A stretch of 40,616 nucleotides of DNA from Lachnospiraceae bacterium (GTDB lineage: Bacteria > Bacillota > Clostridia > Lachnospirales > Lachnospiraceae): the NCBI GenBank assembly GCA_900757195.1, contig CAAEMZ010000049.1, forward strand, positions 1-40,616, in the 5' to 3' direction. Positions 33,537-40,616 of this stretch are shown here, piece after piece. Positions within the stretch are counted from its first letter, which is position 1; each line of letters opens with the position of its first letter. Made by a program: the position numbers and the translations under genes. The notes below the pieces were generated by a model that saw nothing but the letters and a program-made list of their open reading frames with translations, searched no databases and had not been told where the DNA came from.

Positions 33537-34210
33537 ACGTCGCTGCTTCCTGTTCTGCTCTCCTGAATCACCCGGGCAATATCTTCGGATGTCAGCCGCC
33601 CTTCATCTTCCAGCGCCGCCTTCAGAACCTTCTGCATAATGACCCGGCGTTCCAGTGAATTTTCGGTCGCCCGATGGACCTGCCCTCTTGCCGTTTTTCC
33701 CGTCGCCTCAAGAACATCATACCAGTCCGGAAGGGTTTCCTGAATCTGCTGATTGACCAGATGGGCCAGTGCCGGCGTCCTTCCTCCCGTAGAAACGCCA
33801 ACCGTCAGATTTCCCCGGCGGACAACCGATGGAAAATAAAAATCACAGTCTTCACCGCTGGTTGCCGAATTTACCGGAATCCGGTGTTTTTTCCCCCACA
33901 GGGCCAGTTGATGATTAAGTTCTAAATCACTGGTGGCACAGACAAGCATTGCCGCCTTTCCAATGCCTTCTTTTTTCATATGGGTTTCCAGCCATACAGC
34001 GGCAGATAAGGTTCCCTCGGACACCTCATGACATTCCAGCCCGCCTTCCGCTTCCAGCGCTCTGATTTCCGGAACAAACGTGCAGCTAATTATATGAATA
34101 TATGCTCCCATATCCAAAAGCGTTTCCGCCTTCCGCAAGGCCACACGGCCGCCGCCGATAATCAGACAGATTTCTTCTTCTAGTTCAATAAACATCGGAA
34201 ATACTGCCAT
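33533..34210 (-). CDS. Precorrin-2 dehydrogenase / sirohydrochlorin ferrochelatase (Met8/CysG-N type)
   Basis: 225 residues; NAD-dependent oxidation of precorrin-2 to sirohydrochlorin, and possibly metal insertion. The Rossmann start is FPMFIELEEEICLIIGGGRV, then ALRKAETLLDMGAYIHIIS; later are ATSDLELNHQLALWGKKHRI, PVNSATSGEDCDFYFPSVVR and VGVSTGGRTPALAHLVNQQI. The C-terminal helical part is present. The start at 34210 is set by GGAGGTG upstream; the longer frame back to 34351 lies inside cbiH. It supplies sirohydrochlorin for siroheme or cobalamin. Confidence 0.9.
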   Translation of the reverse strand: MAVFPMFIELEEEICLIIGGGRVALRKAETLLDMGAYIHIISCTFVPEIRALEAEGGLECHEVSEGTLSAAVWLETHMKKEGIGKAAMLVCATSDLELNHQLALWGKKHRIPVNSATSGEDCDFYFPSVVRRGNLTVGVSTGGRTPALAHLVNQQIQETLPDWYDVLEATGKTARGQVHRATENSLERRVIMQKVLKAALEDEGRLTSEDIARVIQESRTGSSDV

Positions 34211-34212
34211 TT

Positions 34213-34953
34213 TTACACCTCCTCCAACGAATATCCTCTCGGTGTTATCATTTTCCCATCCCGGACATAGGTCATGGAATTTCCGATAATCACCGTCGTA
34301 AACATATCCACATCCGCGCCTTTCAGCCCGTCCAACGTCGTTATTTCGCAAAAACCATCCGCCCGGCCCGCTTTATGTACCAGCCCCACCGGGGTTTCTT
34401 CCGGCCGGTATCTCCGGATCACATCGACAGCTTCGGCCAGATGTTCCTGCCGTTTCCGGCTTTTCGGATTATACAGGCAGAGCACAAAGTCCCCTTCTGC
34501 CGCACAGCGGACCCGTTTCATGATCTGTTCATAGGGCGTCATCAGATTGCTGAGACTGATGACTGCGAAATCATTCATCAGGGGCGCTCCGAGCATTGCC
34601 GCTCCGGAACTGGCCGCGGTAACGCCGGCAATGATATGCACCTCAACCTCTGCTGCCGCCGCCTGAACAACCTGAAGCATAATTCCGGCCATCCCGTAAA
34701 TGCCGCTGTCGCCGCTGCTCACAAGGGCAACCCGCTGTCCTTTCACGGCCTCTTCCAGCGCCATACGGCACCGCTCCACTTCCCGCGTCATCGGTGTATT
34801 CAAATATTTCTTTTCTGTAAAAATCTTTTTCAGCAATTCAACATACGTCGAATAACCAACGATCACATCCGCTTCTTTAAGCGCCTGAACGGCCTCGATC
34901 GTCATATAATCATAGTTTCCCGGCCCGAAGCCGATCACATCAATCCTTTTCAT
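34213..34953 (-). CDS. cbiH: Cobalt-precorrin-3 C17-methyltransferase (CbiH/CobJ)
   Basis: 246 residues, an SAM-dependent tetrapyrrole methylase that methylates C17 with ring contraction. Motifs are IDVIGFGPGNYDYMTIEAVQ, VALVSSGDSGIYGMAGIMLQ, IIAGVTAASSGAAMLGAPLM, FVLCLYNPKSRKRQEHL and a late TTVIIGNSMTYVRDGKMITP. ATG at 34953 follows a GGGGA; it overlaps the hemA end by 14 nt. Closely related methylases (CbiF, CbiL) differ in these motifs; the MNDFAVISLSNLMTPYEQI region supports CbiH. Confidence 0.92.
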   Translation of the reverse strand: MKRIDVIGFGPGNYDYMTIEAVQALKEADVIVGYSTYVELLKKIFTEKKYLNTPMTREVERCRMALEEAVKGQRVALVSSGDSGIYGMAGIMLQVVQAAAAEVEVHIIAGVTAASSGAAMLGAPLMNDFAVISLSNLMTPYEQIMKRVRCAAEGDFVLCLYNPKSRKRQEHLAEAVDVIRRYRPEETPVGLVHKAGRADGFCEITTLDGLKGADVDMFTTVIIGNSMTYVRDGKMITPRGYSLEEV

Positions 34954-36133
34954 AGATTTCCCCAACTTTCGTCAATGTTTTCATAAAGGCTTCCAGTTGA
35001 TCCGGCGTCATACATTCCCTGAGTGCAAAGAAAAACTGATTCAGGGCCCTGTCCATTCCTTTTTCTTCCGCCTTCCTTCCAATCTGCGCTTTCGTATTCC
35101 GGACCATCGAAAAATATTTCTGAAAAATCATCCATTTTTCAAACTGTATCTGATACGCCTCCAGAATTTCCTTCGCCGCATCGGCTTCCGCCAGCTTTTT
35201 CCGGTTATTCTCCCCGGCGATCTGTGCAAAATCATCAATATTATAATATCCGGCCTTTGGAAGTCCGGCAACTCTCCGGTCAATATCCGGCGGCACTGCC
35301 AGATCGATAAATACTCTTGGCTTTTCTGTTTTCAATGCTTTCCGGACTTTATCCACCGTCAGCGTATAATGGGGACTCGCCGTTGCACTGATAATCACAT
35401 CCATATAGTCCAGAGAATCATAGCGTTCATCGTAGGGAATTTCATAATAAACGTCCTTATTTTCCAAATGATGATGCGGACGGACCGTCGCATAAATCCG
35501 CGTTTTCCGTTCTGCGGCAAAATTTTTATAAACCGTGTTTCCGATCTTTCCGGAAGCGCCGATCACCAGTATATTTTTTTCTTTCAGATCTCCCAGATAC
35601 TCCTTTGCCGCCTTGACCGCAATCGTCGCTGTGGACACAGAAGTCCTGGACAGATCCGTATCGGTCTTCACCTTTTTTGCCGCCGTCACCGCATACCGGA
35701 AACAGGTATTTAAACAAGTGCCCATGCATCCACATTCCACGGCCAGATTCTGTGCATCCTTCACCTGCCCTAAAATCTGATCTTCACCCATCACCATGGA
35801 ATCCAGACCGCTGGCAACACGAAACAGGTGCCTCACAGCCCTGGTTCCCTCATAAAAACGCAGATACTCTGCCCCGTCGATCGCTACGGGCAGCTCCAAA
35901 TACTGAAATAAAAGAGTCTCAGCCACGGAAAAAATTTCCCTCTGATGACTCTCTCTGCCGTAAATATAAATTTCCAGACGGTTGCAGGTTGCCAGCACCG
36001 CACATTCTTCGATCACCTCCGAAGTTTTCAGTGCTTTCATATATTCAATTTGTCTCTCTCTTGTCAGTGCAAAACAGCTCCGTATGCTCAGATCCGCTGT
36101 TTTATGACTGACACTGATTAACTGTATACTCAT
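34940..36133 (-). CDS. hemA: Glutamyl-tRNA reductase
   Basis: 397 residues; reduces glutamyl-tRNA(Glu) to glutamate-1-semialdehyde, the committed step of the C5 pathway. The catalytic cysteine is in CAVLATCNRLEIYIYG near residue 50, followed by HLFRVASGLDSMVMGEDQIL, the NADPH motif ILVIGASGKIGNTVYKNF and PRVFIDLAVPPDID. The C-terminal dimerisation domain is present. It overlaps cbiG (ATGA) upstream and cbiH downstream. Confidence 0.94.
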   Translation of the reverse strand: MSIQLISVSHKTADLSIRSCFALTRERQIEYMKALKTSEVIEECAVLATCNRLEIYIYGRESHQREIFSVAETLLFQYLELPVAIDGAEYLRFYEGTRAVRHLFRVASGLDSMVMGEDQILGQVKDAQNLAVECGCMGTCLNTCFRYAVTAAKKVKTDTDLSRTSVSTATIAVKAAKEYLGDLKEKNILVIGASGKIGNTVYKNFAAERKTRIYATVRPHHHLENKDVYYEIPYDERYDSLDYMDVIISATASPHYTLTVDKVRKALKTEKPRVFIDLAVPPDIDRRVAGLPKAGYYNIDDFAQIAGENNRKKLAEADAAKEILEAYQIQFEKWMIFQKYFSMVRNTKAQIGRKAEEKGMDRALNQFFFALRECMTPDQLEAFMKTLTKVGEIYEKD

Positions 36134-37110
36134 ATTTCTATTTTCTGCATCGTCTCTGCCAGCGCAAAGGTGATGCCCTCATATTTTATTTTTTTTAAAC
36201 AGAGCTTTGCCCTGATCTCCTCTGTGTCCGTCCGCCCGGTTTTATACCAGCCGCCTGACAGACATTTGGCTCCAAGGTAAGCGCTGGCTTCCGCCACCGA
36301 TCCGACACCAATGGTCTTTGCCACAAAGGGCGAATATTCCAGCGGTCCGCCCGGCACCTTTTCAAAATCCAGTTTTGCGATCATTTTCCGTGAAATAATC
36401 ATCATCGGAACCTCCAGTGTCTCCGCCAGCATCCGAATCGCTTCTTCACCTGCTTTCACATCCACGGTAGCCACCGCCCGGACAGCTTCCTTCATCGGGA
36501 GACAGGCCTCTGCGAATTCCCGGAAAGCCGCCTGCATCCGCTCCGGCGCCATCCCTTTTTTACACCCGACGCCAAGAACCAGCGTCTGCGGCCGCAGATA
36601 TAATGTCCGCTCCGCCCCAGCCGCTCTGTACAGGGGATCTATAACGACCTGAACCGCCTTTTTATCCAGCAGCGCCCCGCTCACATATTTCAGTTTTTCA
36701 AGATTCTCTATGAGAAGGTCGTTTTTCTTCGCCACTTCATCAAAGGCTGTCGCCCCTTCCACATCCGTTGCCGTCGTCACCACCGCCTGGCCGCCGCAGA
36801 TTTTGGCCAGTTTTCCTGCCAGCGCATTGGCGCCGCCCAGATGGCCCGAAAGCAGACTGATAACCCAGCGTCCCTGACTGTCCATGACAATCACCGCCGG
36901 ATCTTTATCCTTTCCCTGAAGCAGCGGCGCTGCATAACGGACGACAATCCCCGCTGCCATAATGCAGACCAGGGCATCCTTCTCATGCCACGCAGCTTCC
37001 ATATGATGTTTTAAATCCGTTTTCGGGAAAATCTCACCCGGCAGACATTTATTTAAACGTTCCGCCAGTTGAACCCCCTGTTCTGTCAATGCAAAATATC
37101 CGATCTTCAT
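36130..37110 (-). CDS. cbiG: Cobalt-precorrin-5A hydrolase
   Basis: 326 residues; opens the delta-lactone ring of cobalt-precorrin-5A and releases acetaldehyde. The CbiG N-domain has VCIMAAGIVVRYAAPLLQGK, DPAVIVMDSQGRWVISLLSG and HLGGANALAGKLA; a mid region is followed by the CbiG C-domain with LVLGVGCKKGMAPERM and KTIGVGSVAEASAYLGA. It marks the anaerobic, early-cobalt route to B12. It starts 1 nt before the AlkD stop region and overlaps hemA. Confidence 0.94.
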   Translation of the reverse strand: MKIGYFALTEQGVQLAERLNKCLPGEIFPKTDLKHHMEAAWHEKDALVCIMAAGIVVRYAAPLLQGKDKDPAVIVMDSQGRWVISLLSGHLGGANALAGKLAKICGGQAVVTTATDVEGATAFDEVAKKNDLLIENLEKLKYVSGALLDKKAVQVVIDPLYRAAGAERTLYLRPQTLVLGVGCKKGMAPERMQAAFREFAEACLPMKEAVRAVATVDVKAGEEAIRMLAETLEVPMMIISRKMIAKLDFEKVPGGPLEYSPFVAKTIGVGSVAEASAYLGAKCLSGGWYKTGRTDTEEIRAKLCLKKIKYEGITFALAETMQKIEI

Positions 37111-37111
37111 A

Positions 37112-37801
37112 TTATTTTTTTCGTTTCAACAGCCGAAGCCGATCCTTTGTCTCCTTATCCACCCGATAAGACTCGCAGATTTTCTGAATCGCTTTATTAT
37201 GGGTAAAATCGTCCAGATGATCGGATTTCAGATAAACCTCCGTCATCTCAGGCAGATGTACATAAAAAACAGACACCGCCCAGGCAACCCCCATCTGCAC
37301 ATAATAGTCATGATTCCTCATCCGGTCAAAATAGTTAAAAACAGCCGGCGCATAAGCTTCATCGGTATAATAATCCAGAGCCATCACCGCAGCAAAACGC
37401 AGATCATAGGTTTTGTCCGAGGTAAAATAGGGCTGTAAAAAAGCCCATACAGCCTCTTTGTTCTGTTTTGTAAATTTTAATCCGGAGCAGACACAGTCAC
37501 AGACCGCCCAGTTTTTGATTGACGGAACGAACTGGGCAATCCGCTTCAACCGTTCTTCCGGCGACAGCTTTGCGTAACCGAGCATCAGTCCGCGGAGCAT
37601 ATCCTCCTCGTAATACATCGACGGCGCTGCATCAAAATAATCTGTCCACGCTTCTTTAACCATGCGTTTCGCAAGTTTTCGGAGTTCAGGCACCCGAACT
37701 CCCAGAATATTTTCCGTTCCGGGCAGAAGTCTGCTGTGAAAAGCTTTATAATCTTCATCTGCCAACCGCATCAGATCCTGCCGTACCTCTTCAACTTTCA
37801 T
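37112..37801 (-). CDS. DNA alkylation repair protein (AlkD-like HEAT repeat)
   Basis: 229 residues, an all-helical HEAT-repeat glycosylase-like protein. Visible are ILGVRVPELRKLAKRMVKEA, the family core VPSIKNWAVCDCVCSGLKF with the conserved Trp and Asp, YDLRFAAVMALDYYTDE with the conserved arginine, and VQMGVAWAVSVFYVHLPE. AlkD-type enzymes remove alkylated purines. It overlaps ogt by 11 nt, giving an alkylation-repair pair at the head of the tetrapyrrole operon. Confidence 0.9.
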   Translation of the reverse strand: MKVEEVRQDLMRLADEDYKAFHSRLLPGTENILGVRVPELRKLAKRMVKEAWTDYFDAAPSMYYEEDMLRGLMLGYAKLSPEERLKRIAQFVPSIKNWAVCDCVCSGLKFTKQNKEAVWAFLQPYFTSDKTYDLRFAAVMALDYYTDEAYAPAVFNYFDRMRNHDYYVQMGVAWAVSVFYVHLPEMTEVYLKSDHLDDFTHNKAIQKICESYRVDKETKDRLRLLKRKK

Positions 37802-38306
37802 GATGCTGTGCCTCCAGACTTAACAGCCGTTTTTTCGTATCCAGTCCACCGGCATAACCGACCAGATCTCCCTTCGCACCAATAACACGATGACACGGAA
37901 TGACGATAATGATCGGATTATGGTGATTGGCCATCCCCACTGCTCTCGCCGCCGTCGGTTTTCCGATATACTTCGCAATATCTCCGTATGAGCGTGTTTC
38001 CCCGTAAGGAATTTCCTGCAGCTCTTTCCAGACAGCCTGAAAAAAAGCGGTCCCCTCAGGTTTTAAAGGCAGATTGAAGCTTTTACGCACACCGGCAAAA
38101 TATTCTTTTAACTGCTGTTCTGCCTCTGCGAGCACCGGCGTTTTTTCCGTTACTGCATCTGTAAATGTTTCCGAATTTTTTATAATCCTGCCCTCTGAAT
38201 TTAAACGGGCATCGGGAACATCCCATTTCGAAATTTCCTTAATGAATCCATCATTCTCCACAATTCGAAGCTGACCGATTGGAGAATCAAAAAAATACTG
38301 GTACAT
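37791..38306 (-). CDS. ogt: Methylated-DNA-protein-cysteine methyltransferase
   Basis: 171 residues; transfers the methyl group from O6-methylguanine to its own cysteine. The active site is IIVIPCHRVIGAKGDLVGYA, and the DNA-binding part has FFQAVWKELQEIPYGETRSY and GKPTAARAVGMANHHNP. The ATG at 38306 is preceded by a run of GAGGAGGAGG; the in-frame ATG at 38366 is in the promoter. It is the first gene of the operon. No Ada-type activator domain is fused. Confidence 0.94.
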   Translation of the reverse strand: MYQYFFDSPIGQLRIVENDGFIKEISKWDVPDARLNSEGRIIKNSETFTDAVTEKTPVLAEAEQQLKEYFAGVRKSFNLPLKPEGTAFFQAVWKELQEIPYGETRSYGDIAKYIGKPTAARAVGMANHHNPIIIVIPCHRVIGAKGDLVGYAGGLDTKKRLLSLEAQHHES

Positions 38307-38352
38307 AAACCTCAACCTCCTCCTCTGAATTTTCAAATGCATAATCACAATA

Positions 38353-38381
38353 AGTATACAACGCATTTCACCGACTGTCCA
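38353..38381 (-). promoter_or_regulatory. Candidate sigma-A promoter of the ogt-hem-cbi operon
   Basis: On the minus strand TGGACA (or TTGGAC, one base shifted), 17-18 nt, TATACT. The leader to ogt is about 40 nt, too short for a cobalamin riboswitch. Transcription would run about 13 kb, to the terminator at 24637-24672. Confidence 0.6.
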
Positions 38382-38392
38382 ATAAATTTCAA

Positions 38393-38432
38393 AAAGCAGA
38401 GATGGTCTGCCTCAGCCGGACACCTCTGCTTT
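38393..38432 (-). terminator. Terminator after the diguanylate cyclase gene
   Basis: AAAGCAGAG pairs with CTCTGCTTT and the stem is followed on the minus strand by TT and an AT-rich tract. It starts 8 nt after the stop, isolating the recombinase-cyclase unit from the ogt promoter. Confidence 0.7.
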
Positions 38433-38439
38433 GTAAATG

Positions 38440-39351
38440 CTATTTAACAACATATGTATTTTTCATCTTCTTCGCCGCATACAAGGCCTGATCCGCCCTG
38501 TCCAGCAATGCGTCGTAATCGATCGATGCCCCTGTTCCCAGAGCAATACCGGCGCTTTTTGTCACATTAAATTCGTTATCCGCTTCCTGAAGAAACTTCT
38601 CTATTTTTTCCGTGACAATTTCCACAGAAGGCACATCCTTCATTAAAATAACAAATTCATCACCGCCGAATCTCGCAATAATATCCTGTTTTCTGAACAT
38701 TCTTTTCAAATGTGCGGCAACTCCCTGAATCACCCGGTCCCCGACCAGATGCCCGTAGGTATCATTCACCTGCTTGAAATTATCCAGATCCATCATAATC
38801 AACGCCATTTTTTTATCTGTGTTTCCACTGAAAATACTCCGGCACAGGGCTTCAAATCTCTGTTTGGAATACAGCCGTGTAAATGTATCCAGATAGCTTT
38901 CCTTCTCCAGAAGCTGGATTTTATTATACATTTCCTGAATATCGCTGATAATGCCGATCATTTTAAAAATCCCGTCTTCGACTACCGGGGACACATCGAT
39001 TTTGCACCACACGTACTGGCTCTCACCGGCTTTCATCCGGGCCATATAGGACGCTGATTTTCCCTTAAAAATAGCTTCAAAAGCTTTATTCATGGCCTTT
39101 GTATCTTCCGGATGAACAAAATAGGCCGTAACCTTTTTCTGATATTCCTCCGCCGACAATGTGCTGTAGGGCCGGACATCTTCTAATATTTTTTCTCCGG
39201 AAACTCCAAAAATAGCTTCAGAATTTTCAAAATACGTATATAATTGTTTATTGATATCAACCTCAAAAATACATACACCGGCCGCTCTGACAGCCACCTG
39301 TAAACGTTTTTTATAATTGATGAGCTCTTTCGCCTGTTCTCTATCCTTCAT
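38440..39351 (-). CDS. PAS-GGDEF diguanylate cyclase
   Basis: 303 residues. An N-terminal PAS-like domain (about 15-140, with VQAAGVC-type start and ends in MIGIISDIQEMYNKI) is followed by a coiled linker and a GGDEF domain (about 150-303). The active site is RFGGDEFVILMKD at 227-239, and the inhibitory RxxD site RKQD is at 220-223, five residues before GGDEF, so feedback inhibition by c-di-GMP is possible. The start overlaps the recombinase stop as ATGA, with GGAGG upstream. There are no membrane helices, so the enzyme is cytoplasmic. The signal sensed is unknown. Confidence 0.9.
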   Translation of the reverse strand: MKDREQAKELINYKKRLQVAVRAAGVCIFEVDINKQLYTYFENSEAIFGVSGEKILEDVRPYSTLSAEEYQKKVTAYFVHPEDTKAMNKAFEAIFKGKSASYMARMKAGESQYVWCKIDVSPVVEDGIFKMIGIISDIQEMYNKIQLLEKESYLDTFTRLYSKQRFEALCRSIFSGNTDKKMALIMMDLDNFKQVNDTYGHLVGDRVIQGVAAHLKRMFRKQDIIARFGGDEFVILMKDVPSVEIVTEKIEKFLQEADNEFNVTKSAGIALGTGASIDYDALLDRADQALYAAKKMKNTYVVK

Positions 39352-40373
39352 CCTTCGGCGCCTCCCGATGTTTTCACTCTTATTTTATCATATCCCGTTT
39401 CCAGAAAAATAGCAAGAGATACATCCCGGCAGACTAGCTCCATCTGCTTTCTTTTGGTTTCCAATGTAGAGTGCACATAATAATTCAATGTAATTGCCGT
39501 ATCCGAATGTCCCAATATTTCGCTTAATGACTTCGTATCAAATCCGGCCGCAACACACCGGGTCGCAAATGTATGCCTTAATATATGAAAGTTCACATTC
39601 CGGACACCGGATTTCTCCAGGACCCGCTTGAAAAAATATTGATAATTTCTGGGTTCAATATACTTTAAAGTATTTGTCAAAAAAAAGGCGTCTTCAAAGG
39701 CCTGGCAATAGATCTCCTTTAAAATAGCCGTTATAAAATGGGGCAGCGGAATTGTCCGCTGAGACGCGTCGGACTTTGGCCTGTCCAAAATCACGGAAGT
39801 CTTTTTTTCCGCATTTTCACCGATCAGGGGAATTCGCTGTATCGTATGGCCGACATGAACCGTCTCCCCTTTTAAATCAATATCCTTCCATTTTAAAGCA
39901 CAAATCTCGCCAAGACGCAAGCCGGTATACAGACATAAAAGCAGCCCCGTACACCGTATTTCACCGAGATGCGAAAGCAAATACTGTTCCAGCCGTTTTA
40001 CCTCATCTTCATTTAAAATTTGAAGGCTTGTCCGCACACGCTTTGGAAGCACCGCATTGCTGGCAAGGTGATTCAGATGATATTCACTCTGTGCATAACG
40101 AATAATTGACTTCAAAATGGTACAAATGTCACGCACGGTTTTACTGGACAGCGGTCCCTGACTGTCCAAACGTCCAAAATGAAGCTTATCATAAATAAAT
40201 TCATTCATTTTTGACGAGGAAATTTCACTGATGGGCAGATCTCCGATTGCCGGCTGAATATGCTTTTTTACAATATCGCTGTACTTTGCATAGGTTGACT
40301 GTTTCGTGCGAAGCCGTTTCATGTGAAGCCATCCATCACACACCTCTGACACCAAAACTTTTCTTTCATTCAT
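39348..40373 (-). CDS. Tyrosine-type site-specific recombinase/integrase
   Basis: 341 residues. An N-terminal SAM-like DNA-binding domain (about 1-105) is followed by the catalytic domain with all expected residues: R153 in YTGLRLGE, K200 in DRPKSDASQRTIPL, H263 and R266 in HILRHTFATR, H289 in LGHSD and Y299 in LNYYVH. The start at 40373 follows AGGAGG. The gene lies beside tRNA-Trp, a frequent attachment target, but no excisionase, relaxase or phage gene is in the window. It overlaps the diguanylate cyclase by 4 nt. It may be a mobile-element remnant or a local DNA inverter. Confidence 0.9.
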   Translation of the reverse strand: MNERKVLVSEVCDGWLHMKRLRTKQSTYAKYSDIVKKHIQPAIGDLPISEISSSKMNEFIYDKLHFGRLDSQGPLSSKTVRDICTILKSIIRYAQSEYHLNHLASNAVLPKRVRTSLQILNEDEVKRLEQYLLSHLGEIRCTGLLLCLYTGLRLGEICALKWKDIDLKGETVHVGHTIQRIPLIGENAEKKTSVILDRPKSDASQRTIPLPHFITAILKEIYCQAFEDAFFLTNTLKYIEPRNYQYFFKRVLEKSGVRNVNFHILRHTFATRCVAAGFDTKSLSEILGHSDTAITLNYYVHSTLETKRKQMELVCRDVSLAIFLETGYDKIRVKTSGGAEG

Positions 40374-40387
40374 TATAATATCCCTCC

Positions 40388-40422
40388 TATCTATCATTCT
40401 ATTAAAAATAATGGCATAGATA
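40388..40422. repeat. Inverted repeat upstream of the recombinase gene
   Basis: TATCTAT and ATAGATA, 7 bp each, separated by 21 nt, in the leader between the recombinase start and the tRNA terminator. It could be a recombinase or regulator site, but AT-rich 7-bp repeats are weak evidence. Confidence 0.3.
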
Positions 40423-40478
40423 TTCAGAAAAATAATCCCGGAAGCCCACTGCCGCGCCGAAAAACAGTCGTCCGCAAC

Positions 40479-40513
40479 AAAAAAAGACTGTACATCCTAA
40501 GATATACAGCCTG
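40479..40513 (-). terminator. Terminator after tRNA-Trp
   Basis: On the minus strand GGCTGTA pairs with TACAGTC (one G-U pair) around a 10-nt loop, then TTTTTTT. It begins 5 nt after the tRNA end. Confidence 0.75.
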
Positions 40514-40517
40514 TCAG

Positions 40518-40588
40518 CAGGGGAAGAGGGATTCGAACCCCCATGAACGGTTTTGGAGACCGTCATACTGCCGTTGTATGATTCCCCT
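40518..40588 (-). tRNA. tRNA-Trp (anticodon CCA)
   Basis: A full cloverleaf on the minus strand: acceptor AGGGGAA/TTCCCCT, D-stem ATAC/GTAT with a 7-nt loop, anticodon stem ACGGT/ACCGT with loop CTCCAAA (anticodon CCA), T-loop TTCGAAT and discriminator G. The 71-nt length is normal, and the 3' CCA is not encoded. Its own terminator follows, then the recombinase gene. Confidence 0.95.
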
Positions 40589-40616
40589 ATTCTCTTTAAA
40601 TAGAAAGAAAAGCGTC

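Noticed and set aside
34211..34351. N-terminal extension of the Met8-like protein
   Set aside because: It lies in cbiH in another frame, and the start at 34210 has GGAGGTG and gives the normal family N-terminus.
38307..38439. Possible cobalamin riboswitch before ogt and the cbi genes
   Set aside because: The gap holds a promoter and the upstream gene terminator; the transcribed leader is about 40 nt and no B12-box-like sequence was seen.
40374..40517. Direct repeat of the tRNA-Trp 3' end as an attachment site
   Set aside because: No second copy of the tRNA 3' end was found in the recombinase leader or before ogt; a partner site may lie outside the window.

Overview
The window reads as chromosome of a spore-forming, anaerobic Firmicute, most likely a Clostridia member of the Lachnospiraceae type. 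The evidence is a complete spoIIIAA-AH sporulation operon, a butyryl-CoA dehydrogenase-like gene, a flavodiiron protein, an Asp23 gene next to nusB-xseA-xseB-ispA, AGGAGG-type ribosome binding sites, and frequent GTG/TTG starts. The species cannot be fixed from sequence reading alone.

Layout. 1-2668 (minus): nusB, xseA, xseB and ispA (ispA runs off the left edge). 2784-3170: a single asp23 gene with its own promoter and terminator. 3248-8338 (minus): spoIIIAA-AH, the mother-cell half of the feeding-tube channel. 8468-10664 (minus): a PadR regulator, DUF1700 membrane protein, DUF4097 repeat protein and tiny PspC protein, behind a consensus sigma-A promoter with an inverted repeat over its -10. 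10890-12014 (plus): glycerate kinase. 12131-14906 (minus): flavodiiron protein, methylglyoxal synthase and a patatin-like protein. 14978-20676 (minus): aroD, cobD, DUF523, exoIII, cobQ, yqeG, efp. 20780-21649 (plus): aroE, divergent from aroD with interleaved promoters. 21720-23254 (minus): shikimate kinase and a double-NUDIX protein. 23371-25691 (minus): bcd and a sigma-54 activator. 25703-38306 (minus): a long run of overlapping genes, ogt-alkD-cbiG-hemA-cbiH-met8-hemC-cobA/hemD-hemB-hemL-cbiJ-cbiA-cbiB, continuing into the activator. 38440-40373 (minus): a tyrosine recombinase overlapping a PAS-GGDEF diguanylate cyclase. 40518-40588 (minus): tRNA-Trp.

How the genes work together. hemA, hemL, hemB, hemC and cobA/hemD take glutamyl-tRNA to precorrin-2. 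The Met8-type protein leads from there to sirohydrochlorin, and cbiG, cbiH, cbiJ, cbiA, cbiB, cobD and cobQ cover parts of the anaerobic cobalamin route. The remaining corrin-ring genes (cbiL, cbiF, cbiT/E, cbiC, cbiD, the chelatase and the late lower-ligand genes) are not in the window. aroD, aroE and aroK are three shikimate-pathway steps in three transcription units.

The most interesting region is 23320-25691. The last gene of the tetrapyrrole operon encodes a 324-residue sigma-54 activator with an intact AAA+ domain and helix-turn-helix but no sensory domain. The next gene, bcd, has a well-matched -24/-12 sigma-54 promoter. Three related 18-bp part-palindromes lie about -187 and -109 upstream of bcd and inside its terminator. 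Together these suggest a local sigma-54 circuit controlling a butyrate-pathway dehydrogenase. The second notable unit is the recombinase-diguanylate cyclase pair next to tRNA-Trp.

No gene-free stretch exceeds 300 bases. No CRISPR array, insertion sequence, rRNA gene or riboswitch was recognised.
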